DNA of 64,000 bases from Marisa cornuarietis. Its lineage: Eukaryota; Mollusca; Gastropoda; Architaenioglossa; Ampullariidae. Numbering within the stretch: position 1 is the stretch's first letter; every line of letters begins with the position of its first letter. The stretch lies in assembly GCA_004794655.1 (NCBI GenBank), contig SMMW01000576.1, forward strand, positions 1,240,001 through 1,304,000. Reading direction: 5' to 3'. The position numbers and the translations under genes are program-made. Below the pieces are notes generated by a model. That model did not search any database, was not told the origin of the DNA, and was given only the letters and a program-made list of their open reading frames with translations. Of this stretch, positions 48,805 through 59,961 are shown in pieces.

Positions 48805-49604
48805 ATAGGCACAATAAACAACACAAAGATGAGGCTATAGGCACAATAAACAACACAGAGATGAGGCTATAGGCACAATAAACAACACAGAGATGAGGTT
48901 ATAGGCACAATAAACAACATAGAGATGAGGCTATAGGCACAATAAACAACATAGAGATGAGGCTATATGCACAATAAACAACACAGAGATGAGGTTATAG
49001 GCACAATAAACAACACAGAGATGAGGTTATAGGCACAATAAACAACACAGAGATGAGGTTATAGGCACAATAAACAACACAGAGATGAGGCTATAGGCAC
49101 AATAAACAACACAGAGATGAGGTTATAGGCACAATAAACAACACAGAGATGAGGTTATAGGCACAATAAACAACATAGAGATGAGGCTATAGGCACAATA
49201 AACAACATAGAGATGAGGCTATATGCACAATAAACAACACAGAGATGAGGTTATAGGCACAATAAACAACATAGAGATGAGGTTATAGGCACAATAAACA
49301 ACATAGAGATGAGGCTATATGCACAATAAACAACATAGAGATGAGGTAATAGGCACAATAAACAACATAGAGATGAGGTTATAGGCACAATAAACAACAT
49401 AGAGATGAGGTAATAGGCACAATAAACAACATAGAGATGAGGTTATAGGCACAATAAACAACATAGAGATGAGGCTATAGGCACAATAAACAACATAGAG
49501 ATGAGGCTATATGCACAATAAACAACATAGAGATGAGGCTATAGGCACAATAAACAACATAGAGATGAGGCTATATGCACAATAAACAACATATAGATGA
49601 GGTA
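48805..49604. repeat. 32-bp minisatellite, about 25 units
   Basis: About 25 head-to-tail copies of a 32-bp unit containing GGCACAATAAACAACA and AGAGATGAGG. Variants (CACAG or CATAG; TATAGGC or TATATGC; GGTTA, GGCTA or GGTAA) occur in patterned runs, suggesting multi-unit duplication. Each plus-strand unit contains the canonical polyadenylation hexamer AATAAA. Confidence 0.95.
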
Positions 49605-49922
49605 CAAGAGTAGAACGTAAAGAACATAAAGCAATGGATAAAGAGGTATGACGGGGTATAAGTACTTTAGAGTATGTAAAGATGGAGTCATTGCATGATG
49701 GTAAACATGACACACAATCTTGCAAAAGGAGTTCAGGATAGTAATTCAGGGATAGTACTTAGTGAACAGATATGTTTCCAGAAAACGTTTGAGTGTAGCC
49801 TTTGAGTGGCGAATGTAATGCGGAAGAGTCCAACTGCTTAGCAGCACAGGAGATCGTCCAGTGCCCGTAATTATAAATTTAAGTATAAATAATTTGTTTT
49901 AAACGGACGAAGTTCCCAAATA

Positions 49923-49947
49923 TGTGTGTGTGTGTGTGTGTGTGTGT
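49923..49947. repeat. (TG)n microsatellite
   Basis: About 12 TG units. Confidence 0.95.
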
Positions 49948-50903
49948 CCTTTAACTTTTGTGTAAAACAAACAAACAAGCAAAAAATAGAGAAGAAATTA
50001 TCCGCAGAGTCTGTAAGGTTTTGGTTGAAAGAAAGGAAGAAAGAAAGAAAGATGCTTCTCATGTTTTTACATTCGATGAATCATTCCTGACATGTTCCGA
50101 GCTCCACGGCGCGGTACACTGTCGCTCCGCGTTTGCTTTGATGTGAAATACTGTCTGCCGACAATGATTTCTCGTTTCAGTGCATAGCATGCAGGTTCCC
50201 CATTCTGTAATTATCCAGAAGAAAACTGATAGTAACAGCAAGTGCAGCTGAAAGATACTGGAGAAGAATGTCGCACTTGCACGGCGACAAAGAGTGTCGC
50301 TGGTTAAGTGCTCGTTACGCACTTGTAACGACTTCTGTGTGTGAAAATAGTAGTATACCGAGTTATACTTCAGTCCAGCCCTCAGTCATGCTTAACTAAT
50401 CATTTTAGACGACACATTTTCAAAAAAAGATCTGCTAAAGAAGCCAAAGTGAATAAAAAATAATGAAGCATAAAAAGTATAGTAAAACGCATAGTGGCAT
50501 TATGTATACCCAGGAAGGAACACATCCAAGAGAAAATTGAACTTCAATAATTAAATACTTCCTATTCTTGAGTGAAACTTTGATTCCGGATCATAGCCCA
50601 AGAAACATCTGAAAAAATGTGTGTGTGTGGGGAGGGGGTGGCGGTCGGGTATAAAGTGAAAAAATTGTCATTAGTGCGGATCCTGACCTACACATATAGA
50701 CTGAGTTTTGAAAGAAGCCAAATAATTGAAATACAATAATAATAAAGATGACGAATGGCGTATTTCCCCCAAACAAGGGAGCTCAAGGATTTCTCATGGC
50801 ACACTGAAGCTGATAATACTTGCTAATTATGTTCATATTTGTCAGGATGCATGAGGGTATTTGGATAAAATATGAAAGTGTCTTACACTTTTCCTTCCTG
50901 CAG

Positions 50904-51087
50904 TGACTACGGCAAGCGAAAACTTCTTTTCAGTTTCAAGTCCAGTGGTCAAACAGCTCGACCCCATCAGCAGAGCACGCTAAAAATAGATTTTATATCT
51001 CTTACGTCGGGCGGTGAAAAAAAATCTACCAGAGGCTTCGTGATGATTGGCAGAATGTTTGATCAGAACACTTTGTGGATAACTTAA
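50904..51087 (+). CDS. Exon candidate, CUB-like C-terminal fragment
   Basis: Very good acceptor: TTACACTTTTCCTTCCTGCAG ends at 50903 after a 20-nt pyrimidine-rich run. The exon contributes the third base of a split codon, then D-Y-G-K-R-K-L-L-F-S-F-K-S-S, L-K-I-D-F-I-S-L-T-S, S-T-R-G-F-V-M-I and TAA at 51085-51087. The spacing hydrophobic-F-x-S ... R-G-F resembles the last strands of a CUB domain (extracellular beta-sandwich), but no cysteine supports it. Upstream exons were not found. A (TTTG)n tract begins 30 nt after the stop. Confidence 0.35.
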
Positions 51088-51117
51088 TGAGTGGTGAGAT
51101 AACAGCAGATTAAATTA

Positions 51118-51174
51118 TTTGTTTGTTTGTTTGTTTGTTTGTTTGTTTGTTTGTTTGTTTGTTTGTTTGTTTGT
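51118..51174. repeat. (TTTG)n microsatellite
   Basis: About 14 TTTG units, 30 nt after the stop of the CUB-like exon candidate. Confidence 0.97.
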
Positions 51175-52369
51175 TCATACCTTTGGGTATGTCAAATGCA
51201 AATTTTCTCAACTTTAATCGCGACCTATATAAAAGCATGTACATTAAAGATGAGTAAGTGAGCAAACAAAATGATCATTGCCGTTTTATACATTATTTTT
51301 TTTAATTGGCTTGAGAAAATCTTGGCTTTCAAAGGACTGAAGCTCTTGTGTGAGTGGGGTACAGCAGGAATGAAAGCTCCTTGCCACTCGTCTTCCTCTT
51401 TCGGTACATCTGTTGCGGGATGCAAAAATATATTTTACATAATAATAAATTGTTTTTGTACTATAGTGTAAATATGTATTTATAAATTCGTCTCTGAGCT
51501 ATTTTAGTCTAATGGGTCTACACATGTGATCACTTTTGGGAAGAAAGGTTAGGGGTGTAGTTCTTAATGCCGATAAGAGTTTAAAGACAGGTGCATGTTG
51601 TGTGGGGTTGATTCAGGCGTGGCAACACTGCGACCACTCGTAGAGCCGGGTATAATATGAGTACACACGAAATACGGGTATCTGAACGAGGAATCGACAC
51701 CCTAAGCATTCCCTGTATTTATGAAAAGCTGACACCCGTACAAGGAGGACCTGGCTTAATGATGATGTCAGTTGTCGGGAATGGCTTTTTGCCTCCCATC
51801 ACCGTGAATTGAGCTTGACAGCCTTGAGACCCCCGAGAAAATAGCAGTGAGTACCTTAATCCAGGAGCAGATTGCTTTGGAAGGAACCGCAGCCCTGAAG
51901 CCTTTTGCGCGAGGGGTGGACTTCTGAATACCTCGCTACCCGACTTTGCTCTAATTGACATGTTTTCGCGCGAATCATTGAGGCTCACCATGTTCTGTCT
52001 GGTAGCCTGGCCCTGGTCTGCTAACTCAAGTACACTTAAAGTCCTTTAGTACACGTTGAAAGACCCTGGGACTAGCGTATCAGTGTGGTACTGGGACTAA
52101 AGGTTGTCAAGTGTTTGAACTAATGTGTGTTGCTAACATTCCGGCGAAGTGTGAGGTGCAAGTGTCAAAGAAAACGACTTAATTGAAGTAAACCCGTATA
52201 CTCTACAGTTACGTGTAGTGAGTTGTATATACAACAAACCTCTTTCATATTATGATGTCTCATCTATCACTGATGTTACCTGTTTTAATAATTAAAAAGG
52301 CCCACTGTAGCTATTTTGGAGGAGTGCGTCTCTACCAGGTTGAGGGGGTGGGTGTGCAATTTTATCCTT

Positions 52370-52586
52370 CTACGTTTCCTCTGATAGAGCTACGTGCCAC
52401 TGATCACCGCTAGCCTCGAGCATATCACAAGCTGTAAATGTCCTTGAAAAGCAATTTCGGAAATCCAAACGCAGTGTAACCTTCAGCTCATTCTTATGGG
52501 TGCTTGTCAGCAAACAGTCCCTGACGACGTCTTGACTTCCCACAGCTGCACCCAACAGGAAGGGTCCTGAAGTAGTAGCCACGGAC
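52370..52586 (-). CDS. Terminal exon of an unidentified minus-strand gene (with 52779-52897)
   Basis: The acceptor TCCATGTCTCGTGTTAG ends at 52587. The exon needs two bases from upstream (codon AG|G) and reads R-S-V-A-T-T-S-G-P-F-L-L-G-A-A-V-G-S, then L-K-V-T-L-R-L-D-F-R-N-C and T-A-C-D-M-L to TAG at 52370-52372. The partner exon at 52779-52897 ends in exactly the required phase. ATTAAA, a poly(A) signal variant, lies downstream near 52290-52300. Alternating hydrophobic residues suggest beta structure. Product unknown. Confidence 0.45.
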
Positions 52587-52778
52587 CTAACACGAGACAT
52601 GGACTCGAGGGGGTAACTGTAGATCCACAAAGTGTCCTCATGTTTACACGACAGGAGTGGGAGCGAAACTGCAGATCTGAGGCAAATGTCATGTAAACGA
52701 GAATACTTCTTGAATTTTCAATGTACCTTGGGTATATACCCATCTTCTTATAACCATCTTCTCCTGTTTCCTGCTTAC

Positions 52779-52897
52779 CTTTCAAACTGAAAGTCGATCC
52801 CAAAGGGGAAGCGTGCAAGCTTCCAGCTTTGCTGTCTGAACGCATTCCAGACAAGGTGAAAATACGCAAGACAAGATTTATTACTAAACGAGGGCAC
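52779..52897 (-). CDS. Penultimate exon of the 52.4 kb minus-strand gene
   Basis: Ends on the minus strand at GAAAG|GTAAGC, a near-consensus donor. The frame matching the next exon (phase 2) reads V-P-S-F-S-N-K-S-C-L-A-Y-F-H-L-V-W-N, W-K-L-A-R-F-P-F-G-I-D-F-Q-F-E-R. The 5' boundary is uncertain: GAG|GTG at 52898 is a weak acceptor, and a TAA lies upstream in this frame. A competing frame would start at ATG (52910) as M-K-M-R-C-P-R, but its phase does not fit the downstream exon. Confidence 0.38.
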
Positions 52898-53353
52898 CTC
52901 ATTTTCATTATATTAAAGTTTTCGAGATGGGAACTCTCGGTGCCCCATTGAACATTGACCTTTCAGCTGCAGCTGCTAAAATCACATAGAAATCTAGCTG
53001 TTAGGCTGAATCACGCTGATTGTTTGAAAGTCGTCAATTTTTTGTAAATAAATTCTTCTTTTTTTTAGGTGAATCTATTTAATAATTGTGATTATAAAAG
53101 TCACACACGCGGAACTACGTGCGCTGTAGAAAATATTGAGACCATGGGGATTCACTCTTAAAAAGCTCTTTTTTAAAATCGGTCAAGCGTTCACGAGGCG
53201 ATCTTTTGGGCACGTGCTGGACTGTAGAGGCATGGAATTTAACAGGCGAGCTGTGCTGAACTGGTGCATTTTCAGGTTCACTAAAGTTTCTTGTTTTCTC
53301 TCGGTCAAGAGGAGCATGAATGAAACTCAGATGCCATCTTGTGTGTGTATGTT

Positions 53354-53357
<4 letters not shown>

Positions 53358-53428
<71 letters not shown>
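53358..53428. repeat. (GT)n microsatellite
   Basis: About 34 perfect GT units. Confidence 0.97.
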
Positions 53429-53429
<1 letters not shown>

Positions 53430-55976
53430 ACGGAGGAGAGGGGAGGGAATTCGAATTCGATAAAGGGTAGTAACTCTAGTCTATCAAGCCAGTGTACGTG
53501 TTAGTCATTGTGTGCCATACATGACCACAGATACCATAGAGATCGTCTCTCTTATGTCTTCACCTGGCCATGGAGTCGCCGTCTCATTTCTGAATGACTA
53601 AACGCTTGCGTTGAGTTTTTTTTCCAGGCAAACGCCAGACTTTTCTTCATTATTCGTGCTGCGCTGGCGATGCCCTGTCATGAGAAGCACTGGACACACG
53701 AATGACTGACCAGGTGTCACGATATCTGAGTGATATCTGCAGAAGCTTTCGAGAATAGGAAGCCACAGAGTTGACCAGACCCTCTTCAGGCTCTCCCATA
53801 GCTAGGCTTCCCCTTCCCCCCACCCCCACACGGACAACTGTGACAAACTAGCGGAGTCTGGGACTGTCCTCGCTGCTTGTCTGACAAGGTTTGCCCAGGA
53901 ACAAGAGCGCTTCAGGTGCTCTATCCAAAGCCCGGGAACCAGTCCTCGATCCCGCGCACGCGATCAGCTGGTCACGTGACCACTTATCTCCACGCGCCAG
54001 TTCGCACCGTGGTGGGCTACGATTTACTCTCTGTTTGCATATTTTCGTTTGAACAGAATTAAAAGGGGATTAAAAACTCGCGAACAGTCATAAGAACATT
54101 TACAGGCTGACTTTGGGCGCCAGAGTGCAAGGAATGTCCCACCTGTAAAACACACTTTGCAGATCCGTATTGGGCAATAAACTTTTGGCAAGATTAGATA
54201 ACTTTCAACTCAAACAACGCTTCAAAGAGAAACAGGTCCTTTTTATAATCTTCGCGCAGGTGTGATCGGGGTGTTTGAATCATGGGTCCACCTGTGTACC
54301 GAACTGGGTTATTTTTTTCCCGAATGCAAAGTGCTAAATGCCGCTCCACAGCTACGCGTTTGTTATATAAACATGGCGCAGCTTTATTTGGTGGGTAGGG
54401 GTGGGTGCATTCCATAAATGTTAAAGACCTCACTTTCCTGCACGGATCGCATTTCTCGAGCTAAAAGGAACTACACACTTTCGTTTAGCAAGGTAGCTGC
54501 AAATGTTTGTGACCAGTTGTGTGAGAGCTCACCTCAAACAGGATCACAACTACGCACTACCTGAACTATTAACAGCTAAAGTGATCAACCGCACTTGACT
54601 GTACTCACATGTACAAGCTCGCAAAAGCGCGCACGCATACACACATGCTTACAGAGGCATGCGATCATACTCCAATCGCGTGTATCTTAATCGAGCTCTC
54701 TCTCTCTCTCTCTCTCACCCATTCGCACACTTCCTTGATCTTCTTCTTTGTTCTGAGCCAGGTTAATCTCCCTTAGTATGTCATGCTAAGCTACAACCAC
54801 AACAACCTAACCATGGCTGCAACAGTCGTTGGCAACACCATGCAGACGTAACAACACACAACAACGCGTCATGTTTTGACTGGAAGTCCTGGGTCTGAGC
54901 CCGCCGGGCCAAGGACTGAAATACCTGGCGGTTCTTTGACACTCTTTTGTACACCACCGGCATTCAAAGTATGCCACGGAAGGCGTCGACTCAGTATATC
55001 TTATGCCGGGTATTCCGCAAGAGGTATTGGCTTTCTTCTGGGTGGCGGCCCGCCCTGCACGAAAAAAAAAAAAATTCTAAAGGCGTTGGAGGTGGGGTTG
55101 ACTGAAGTCTGATTTTACCTCCTTTTTAAGGAGAGTCAAGCACGAGATTTTGTCGCGTTTCACTCAGTCGAAAGTGTGAGTTTGTCACGGAGTCGCGACA
55201 CGACCAGTATATTCTTGTCAAAAGTTGTCGCAGTTGCAGCGTTGCATCGACATTAAATTTGCTATTGTCTGAATAGTACTTGCAACGAACCTTACTTGGG
55301 TGATGCTACTGTCTGAGGCGTGTCGAGAGCATGTGCGTCTTTGAGAAGTGTTTTTAATATCATTTTGCCACAGCGTCGGGTGAACTGGGAATGTGAGTTT
55401 CACACGGTTTTGGGAGCGTGCTAAGAGTTGCTGAGCTTTTCACATTTTTTTTTTTTACAACGCGAACGAGCCCGACGGAGTCTTGAGTGTGCAAGATGTT
55501 TTCTGGTGTGAGGTATTGTCTGCAGTGACGGATGGTCTTATTAACCTTCTGCTCGATGGGCGTTCTACTTCAGGAAGCGTCTGTCGCCATAGAGTTAAGT
55601 TTCTAATTTTCTTACCAGGAGATGCATTGAGTGTAGCGATGTGGCTCCATTTATTTTCCAGGTATGTAGGATCAAATTACGTCGATCGTCTGTTGTTTAC
55701 TTAACGACTTCATTAGTCAGTCTGTAGGACGGTTGGGAGGAAATTTTACCTCTTTGGAACTCCTACCTGGAGTCTTTGCGCCGTACCCTGACCTTTGCCG
55801 TGCATGGCATTTTCCGGTAATAAAAATAGCACGATGGGGCGCAGTACTGTCAGGGTTGATAACTTTCGTTAAGCTAATTTACTGACTCGAGTCAACAGAA
55901 GAAGCTAGGCAGTTACAGAAACTCTATCTGTTCGTGTCTTTTTTTTATTAGTTTCCAGCTGTAACTCAGATCGTAG
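53429..55976. other. Flank and possible 5' region of the LINE
   Basis: The LINE 5' boundary could not be fixed. The frame at 55483-55704 and other small frames do not resemble an ORF1 (no CCHC or coiled coil). A CT repeat lies at 54699-54716. Confidence 0.4.
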
Positions 55977-55979
55977 TCT

Positions 55980-58904
55980 TTGACAGTTTTTGTTGGGAAT
56001 TTGACCAGCCAAGAATGTTGCTGGCCGTACAGGTTCGTTTCACGAAGATTTGGGCTTTTCAACGCCCAGTCTGTATCTTCTGCACAACAGTCACTGAAGC
56101 GAGCTGAAATCGTAGAATTTGTCATAGACCGCCGCCTTGATATTTTCATCATCACTGAGACGTGGCTTAAACAACATGGCGACGAGAGCGTGTGTGTCGA
56201 TCTTACTCCAGTGGGCTACTGCCTGAAATCTTTCCCCCGCCCTACACGTGGTGGTGGTATTGCTATAATCTACAGATCATCACTTGCCAAGTACCTGTCT
56301 TTTACTACTGCCGTATCGTTCCCTCACACGTCTTTTGAATTTGTACAAGTCTCCTCTTCGGCTCCTCATTGCTCGATGCACCTGCTCTGCATCTACAGAC
56401 CTCCTCCTAGCGCCAGGAACAAACTTACAGCCTCTACATTTTTCTCAGAATTCCACGATCTCTTGGATTATAGCAATGCACTAACTGGACCCGCAATTCT
56501 CCTAGGAGATGTTAATGTACACTTCGACAACAGTTCTCACCCTGACACTGTCAAAATGTCCGAAATGTTGCACACCTTTCGTTTTGTCCAGTCCGTGTCG
56601 CAACCAACTCACAAAAGAGATCACATCCTGGACTGGGTCATACATCGACCTGATGACCACTTAGTCCAGTCAGTTGATGTTTCCCACGATCTCTCATCTG
56701 ACCACTACTCAGTACTAATCGAACTGGATCGCAAATGCCCATCATCGGCGCCAGTTTTCAGACCCACTCGGTCATTACAAAATGTGGATAGACTAGCATT
56801 CAAAGCACAGCTTCAGATGGCGCTCCTCCAACCACCTTCTGCCGAGCAACTTGACTGTGTTTTGCGTCGAGTAGTTGATGACCATGCCCCTGTGTCTCGA
56901 CGTCTGATGCGCCAGTCTAAATGTGCGCCTTGGCATTCACAGATCCGTGTCGAACTCCGTGACCTGAAGCGCACGCGCCGGCGAGCTGAACGTGTTTGGC
57001 GGAAGACTGGACTCGCCATCCACAAAGAAATTTATAATGCCGCAAAGCGAAGCGTTGCAAAATGCATTTATGCGGCTAAAGCATCATATCTTCAGGGCCA
57101 AATAATTAACTGCACCTCCTCCAAAAAGCTCTTTGCCATCTGCTCTCAAATGACTGGATCTAAGACAGCAACACCACTGCCTACTGCCTACCCTGCTTCA
57201 CTGCTGCCGCAAGTTTTTAGTGATTATTTCACCAGCAAGATATTGGACATTCGATCATCTTTAGACTCTGTTTCAGTGCTTGACAGCATCTCCTGTGATG
57301 TCCTCCCAGGATGCTCCATGTCCAAGTTCCTACCAGTCTCTGAGACCGATGTGAAAGCGGTTATCCTAAAAGCTAAACCAACAACTTGCGAGTTAGATCC
57401 GATGCCCACAAGCCTTCTGCTCGAGTGCCTAGATACTCTACTTCCTGCCATCACTAATATTGTAAATGTCAGCCTGTCGTCAGGTGTTTTCCCATCTTTG
57501 TTCAAAAATGCGGTGGTGAGGCCACTTCTAAAGAAATCCACGCTTGACGTCAATGTCCTGAACAACTACCGCCCAGTTTCCAACTTGTCTTTTCTCTCTA
57601 AGATCATAGAGAAAATAGTTTTGACACAGCTCTGGGCCTACTTACAAGAGCACCATCTTATCCCACAAGCTCAGTCGGCGTATAGACCTTTCCACAGCAC
57701 CGAGACCACTCTTATTAAAGTGACAACAGACATATTATCTGCTCTTGACAGTGGTGATGTCTCTCCATTAACCCTACTGGACCTGTCTGCTGCATTTGAC
57801 ACTATAGACCACTCTCTGCTTCTTCACAGACTTCACACCCTCTACGGGATTTCTGGACCTGCGCTCTCATGGTTCAACTCCTATCTCACTGATAGGACCC
57901 AGACTGTGTCAGTTGATGGTCAGACATCTCGCCCTGCTTCACTTTTCTGTGGTGTTCCCCAAGGCTCAGTACTTGGCCCAGTTCTGTTCATCCTGTATAC
58001 TAAGCCCCTTTCTTCATGCATCCGGTCTCACCAGGTTTCTCATCAATCCTATGCTGATGACACGCAGCTTTACTGTTCCACTCCGCCGGCTGAGTCTTAC
58101 TCTGCTATTAGCTCTATAGAAGCTTGTATCAGTGATGTCAAGGGCTGGATGCTAAAAAACAAGCTTAAACTAAATGATGATAAAACGGAAGCCCTCTTGT
58201 GCCATAGAAGAAGACATCAACCTTCACTCGTCAGTCTGCCCAATCACATCAAGGTGGGCGACAGCAACATCACCTTCACGTCATCTGTTAGGAATCTGGG
58301 ATTTATTGTCACTGATGACATGACACTCGATAGACATGTAGCATCTGTCTGTCGGTCTGCCTATTATGAGCTCCGTAAGATCAGTGCTATCCGTCACTTT
58401 CTCTCTACACACGCTACCAACACTCTTGTCTGTGCGTTTGTTCTTTCTCGACTTGACTACTGCAACTCCTTGCTGGCAGGCTGCCCTGACTACCTCATTC
58501 AGAGACTCCAGAGAGTACAGAACTCTGCTGCGCGTCTGGTGCTTAGAGCAAGGAAACGGGACCATGTCACTCCTCTCCTTCGTTTTCTACACTGGCTACC
58601 CATCCGTTCTCGCATTCAGTACAAACTGTCTGTGCTGTGTTTTAATTTCTTTGCTGGCTCCTGTCCTGACTATTTCTCTGAACTTCTCATCCCTTACTCT
58701 CCGTCCAGACAACTACGCTCTTTGTCTGACGACCGTATCCTAACTGTTCCTGTCACCAGAACAACAACATATGGTCACAGGACTTTTGGCTACTGTGCTG
58801 CAAAACAATGGAATTCTCTTCCTTTCCATATCCGCCACCTTCCTACAACTGAATCTTTCAAATCTGCACTGAAAACGCACCTCTTCCTTGAGCATTTCTC
58901 CTAA
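55980..58904 (+). CDS. Non-LTR retrotransposon polyprotein (APE endonuclease plus reverse transcriptase), CR1/L2-like
   Basis: A 974-codon open frame of a LINE-type element; its product nicks target DNA and reverse-transcribes the element RNA in place. N-terminal AP-like endonuclease: F-N-A-Q-S-V (Asn about residue 28), E-T-W-L (Glu about 60) and S-D-H (about 240-242). Central RT: N-Y-R-P-V-S-N-L, L-D-L-S-A-A-F-D (Asp about 607), G-V-P-Q-G-S-V-L-G-P, and Y-A-D-D at about 691-694. C-terminal region has the L-H-W-L-P-I-R and W-N-S-L-P motifs usual in CR1/L2-like elements. No internal stop or frameshift. The frame opens just after a TAG at 55974-55976 and has no Met before the endonuclease core, so the 5' end is truncated, mutated, or joined to an upstream ORF by shift or splice. 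I saw no ORF1. Clade is by motif memory. Confidence 0.9.
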   Translation: MTVFVGNLTSQECCWPYRFVSRRFGLFNAQSVSSAQQSLKRAEIVEFVIDRRLDIFIITETWLKQHGDESVCVDLTPVGYCLKSFPRPTRGGGIAIIYRSSLAKYLSFTTAVSFPHTSFEFVQVSSSAPHCSMHLLCIYRPPPSARNKLTASTFFSEFHDLLDYSNALTGPAILLGDVNVHFDNSSHPDTVKMSEMLHTFRFVQSVSQPTHKRDHILDWVIHRPDDHLVQSVDVSHDLSSDHYSVLIELDRKCPSSAPVFRPTRSLQNVDRLAFKAQLQMALLQPPSAEQLDCVLRRVVDDHAPVSRRLMRQSKCAPWHSQIRVELRDLKRTRRRAERVWRKTGLAIHKEIYNAAKRSVAKCIYAAKASYLQGQIINCTSSKKLFAICSQMTGSKTATPLPTAYPASLLPQVFSDYFTSKILDIRSSLDSVSVLDSISCDVLPGCSMSKFLPVSETDVKAVILKAKPTTCELDPMPTSLLLECLDTLLPAITNIVNVSLSSGVFPSLFKNAVVRPLLKKSTLDVNVLNNYRPVSNLSFLSKIIEKIVLTQLWAYLQEHHLIPQAQSAYRPFHSTETTLIKVTTDILSALDSGDVSPLTLLDLSAAFDTIDHSLLLHRLHTLYGISGPALSWFNSYLTDRTQTVSVDGQTSRPASLFCGVPQGSVLGPVLFILYTKPLSSCIRSHQVSHQSYADDTQLYCSTPPAESYSAISSIEACISDVKGWMLKNKLKLNDDKTEALLCHRRRHQPSLVSLPNHIKVGDSNITFTSSVRNLGFIVTDDMTLDRHVASVCRSAYYELRKISAIRHFLSTHATNTLVCAFVLSRLDYCNSLLAGCPDYLIQRLQRVQNSAARLVLRARKRDHVTPLLRFLHWLPIRSRIQYKLSVLCFNFFAGSCPDYFSELLIPYSPSRQLRSLSDDRILTVPVTRTTTYGHRTFGYCAAKQWNSLPFHIRHLPTTESFKSALKTHLFLEHFS

Positions 58905-59180
58905 CACAGTCCGCACAATGCTCGTCCTTCTTAACCCCGCCCCCTTCCCTCTTGCTACTTTACCCATCTTTCTCGCAGAATCACTATATTTTTCTGTTCC
59001 TGTTACTTGATGCCTTTTAATGTTTTCTGTTTCGTCAGTACTGTCGTTTTCTTTCGTCCCCTTTGTTCTGTGTCTACTTAGTCCACGTCTCTTCCTCGTT
59101 TTAAGCGCTAAGAGCATGCTCTCTATGAGTGTGAATATGCGCTATAAAAATCTTCACTATTATTATTATTATTATTATTT
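58905..59180 (+). mobile_element. LINE 3' UTR and (ATT)n tail
   Basis: Follows the reverse transcriptase stop directly. It ends with an AGCATGCTCTCTATGAGTG block, then GCGCTATAAAAATCTTCA and about eight ATT repeats (59156-59180). Short-repeat tails rather than poly(A) are typical of CR1/L2-type elements. The same 3' end recurs in reverse at 61868-62193. Confidence 0.8.
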
Positions 59181-59476
59181 GTTATGCTGAAATTGTATTT
59201 ATGTCTTTACACATGTTTTACAATGTACATGAACATACTGATGTAATGTTGATATTTATCATAAGATAGTTGGTATCTTGTTTTCTCTTCTTGCCACACT
59301 TGAACAGCAGGGTGTGGGTAGGACAAGACCTAAAATTGCATTTACCCCCCCACCCACCCATTCACAACTCCTCTCCAAGCTGATTCTGACGTATAGTTGC
59401 AGGACTGTATCAAGCCGAAGTTTAGTTAGGCTTTCCAGTCTCCCTGATGAAGCAGAAAATATTCATCACTAACGTC

Positions 59477-59728
59477 TCAGTCAGGACAAAAGCATTCGGT
59501 GACCTTAACACTGACTTCAAGTCCTCCACCCGAGTAGCGGATCCTTGAGATGTGAGATTCCGTCCCCTTCAGCCGCAGCCTCGCTCGCGAGTGTTCTTGA
59601 AGCGCGTTGCTTGACGTACAGGACAAGGACATGAAGTCAAAGGGCTCAACCCGCTTAGAAGATGACATGATGATCATTTCCCTGTCTCTGTAGGTGTCGC
59701 ACCAGTTGTTAGCGTCATATGTCATCCA
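59477..59728 (-). CDS. Exon candidate of an unidentified minus-strand gene, probably terminal
   Basis: Open minus-strand frame of about 83 codons ending in TGA at 59477-59479, with M-T-Y-D-A-N-N-W-C-D, M-S-L-S-C-T-S and a C-terminal V-S-V-K-V-T-E-C-F-C-P-D. Four Cys and an alternating beta-like end suggest an extracellular domain; the E-C-F-C end recalls cystine-knot C termini but is not diagnostic. Its 5' limit is unclear because a SINE was inserted at 59750-59961, possibly between branch point and acceptor; GTTTTGGAG at about 59729 is only a weak acceptor. Confidence 0.35.
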   Translation of the reverse strand, partial: WMTYDANNWCDTYRDREMIIMSSSKRVEPFDFMSLSCTSSNALQEHSRARLRLKGTESHISRIRYSGGGLEVSVKVTECFCPD

Positions 59729-59749
59729 CGTCTCCAAAACGAGCAGCGC

Positions 59750-59961
59750 GATTTAAAAAGGAGGAGGGGGGATCGGTGTTTTATGCTGAGCCAGCAGCTA
59801 AGACTATATCACGGCAAGGCAGCCAGCCCTGTAAACAGATTCCACAGAGAAAGAACAGCGTGCCCGAGACGAGAGCTGAACCCAGGACAGCCACCCTTCC
59901 CTGTTTTGGTAATAGGCGCTGACAGTTAAGCCACTGATCCGCCCCGATTTAAAAAAAAGGA
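59750..59961 (-). mobile_element. tRNA-derived SINE, second family, with target-site duplication
   Basis: Flanked by GATTTAAAAAGGA (59750-59762) and a near-identical run with three extra A (59946-59961). The minus-strand head has a box A-like CAGTGGCTTAACTGTC (59936-59921) and a box B-like GGGTTCAGCTC (59883-59873). The body contains GCCGTGATATAGTC and CATAAAACACC, which recall the conserved central part of widespread molluscan SINEs. It lies just upstream of the minus-strand exon candidate at 59477-59728. Confidence 0.65.

Noticed and set aside
45186..49604. CRISPR-like arrays
   Set aside because: Units of 40 and 32 bp are contiguous with no unique spacers; they are minisatellites in a eukaryotic context.
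51225..51425. Minus-strand exon at an acceptor CATCCCGCAACAG
   Set aside because: Two competing short frames, neither conserved in appearance; evidence too weak.
55483..55704. LINE ORF1
   Set aside because: No zinc knuckle, RRM or coiled coil, and no Met-led frame of useful length.
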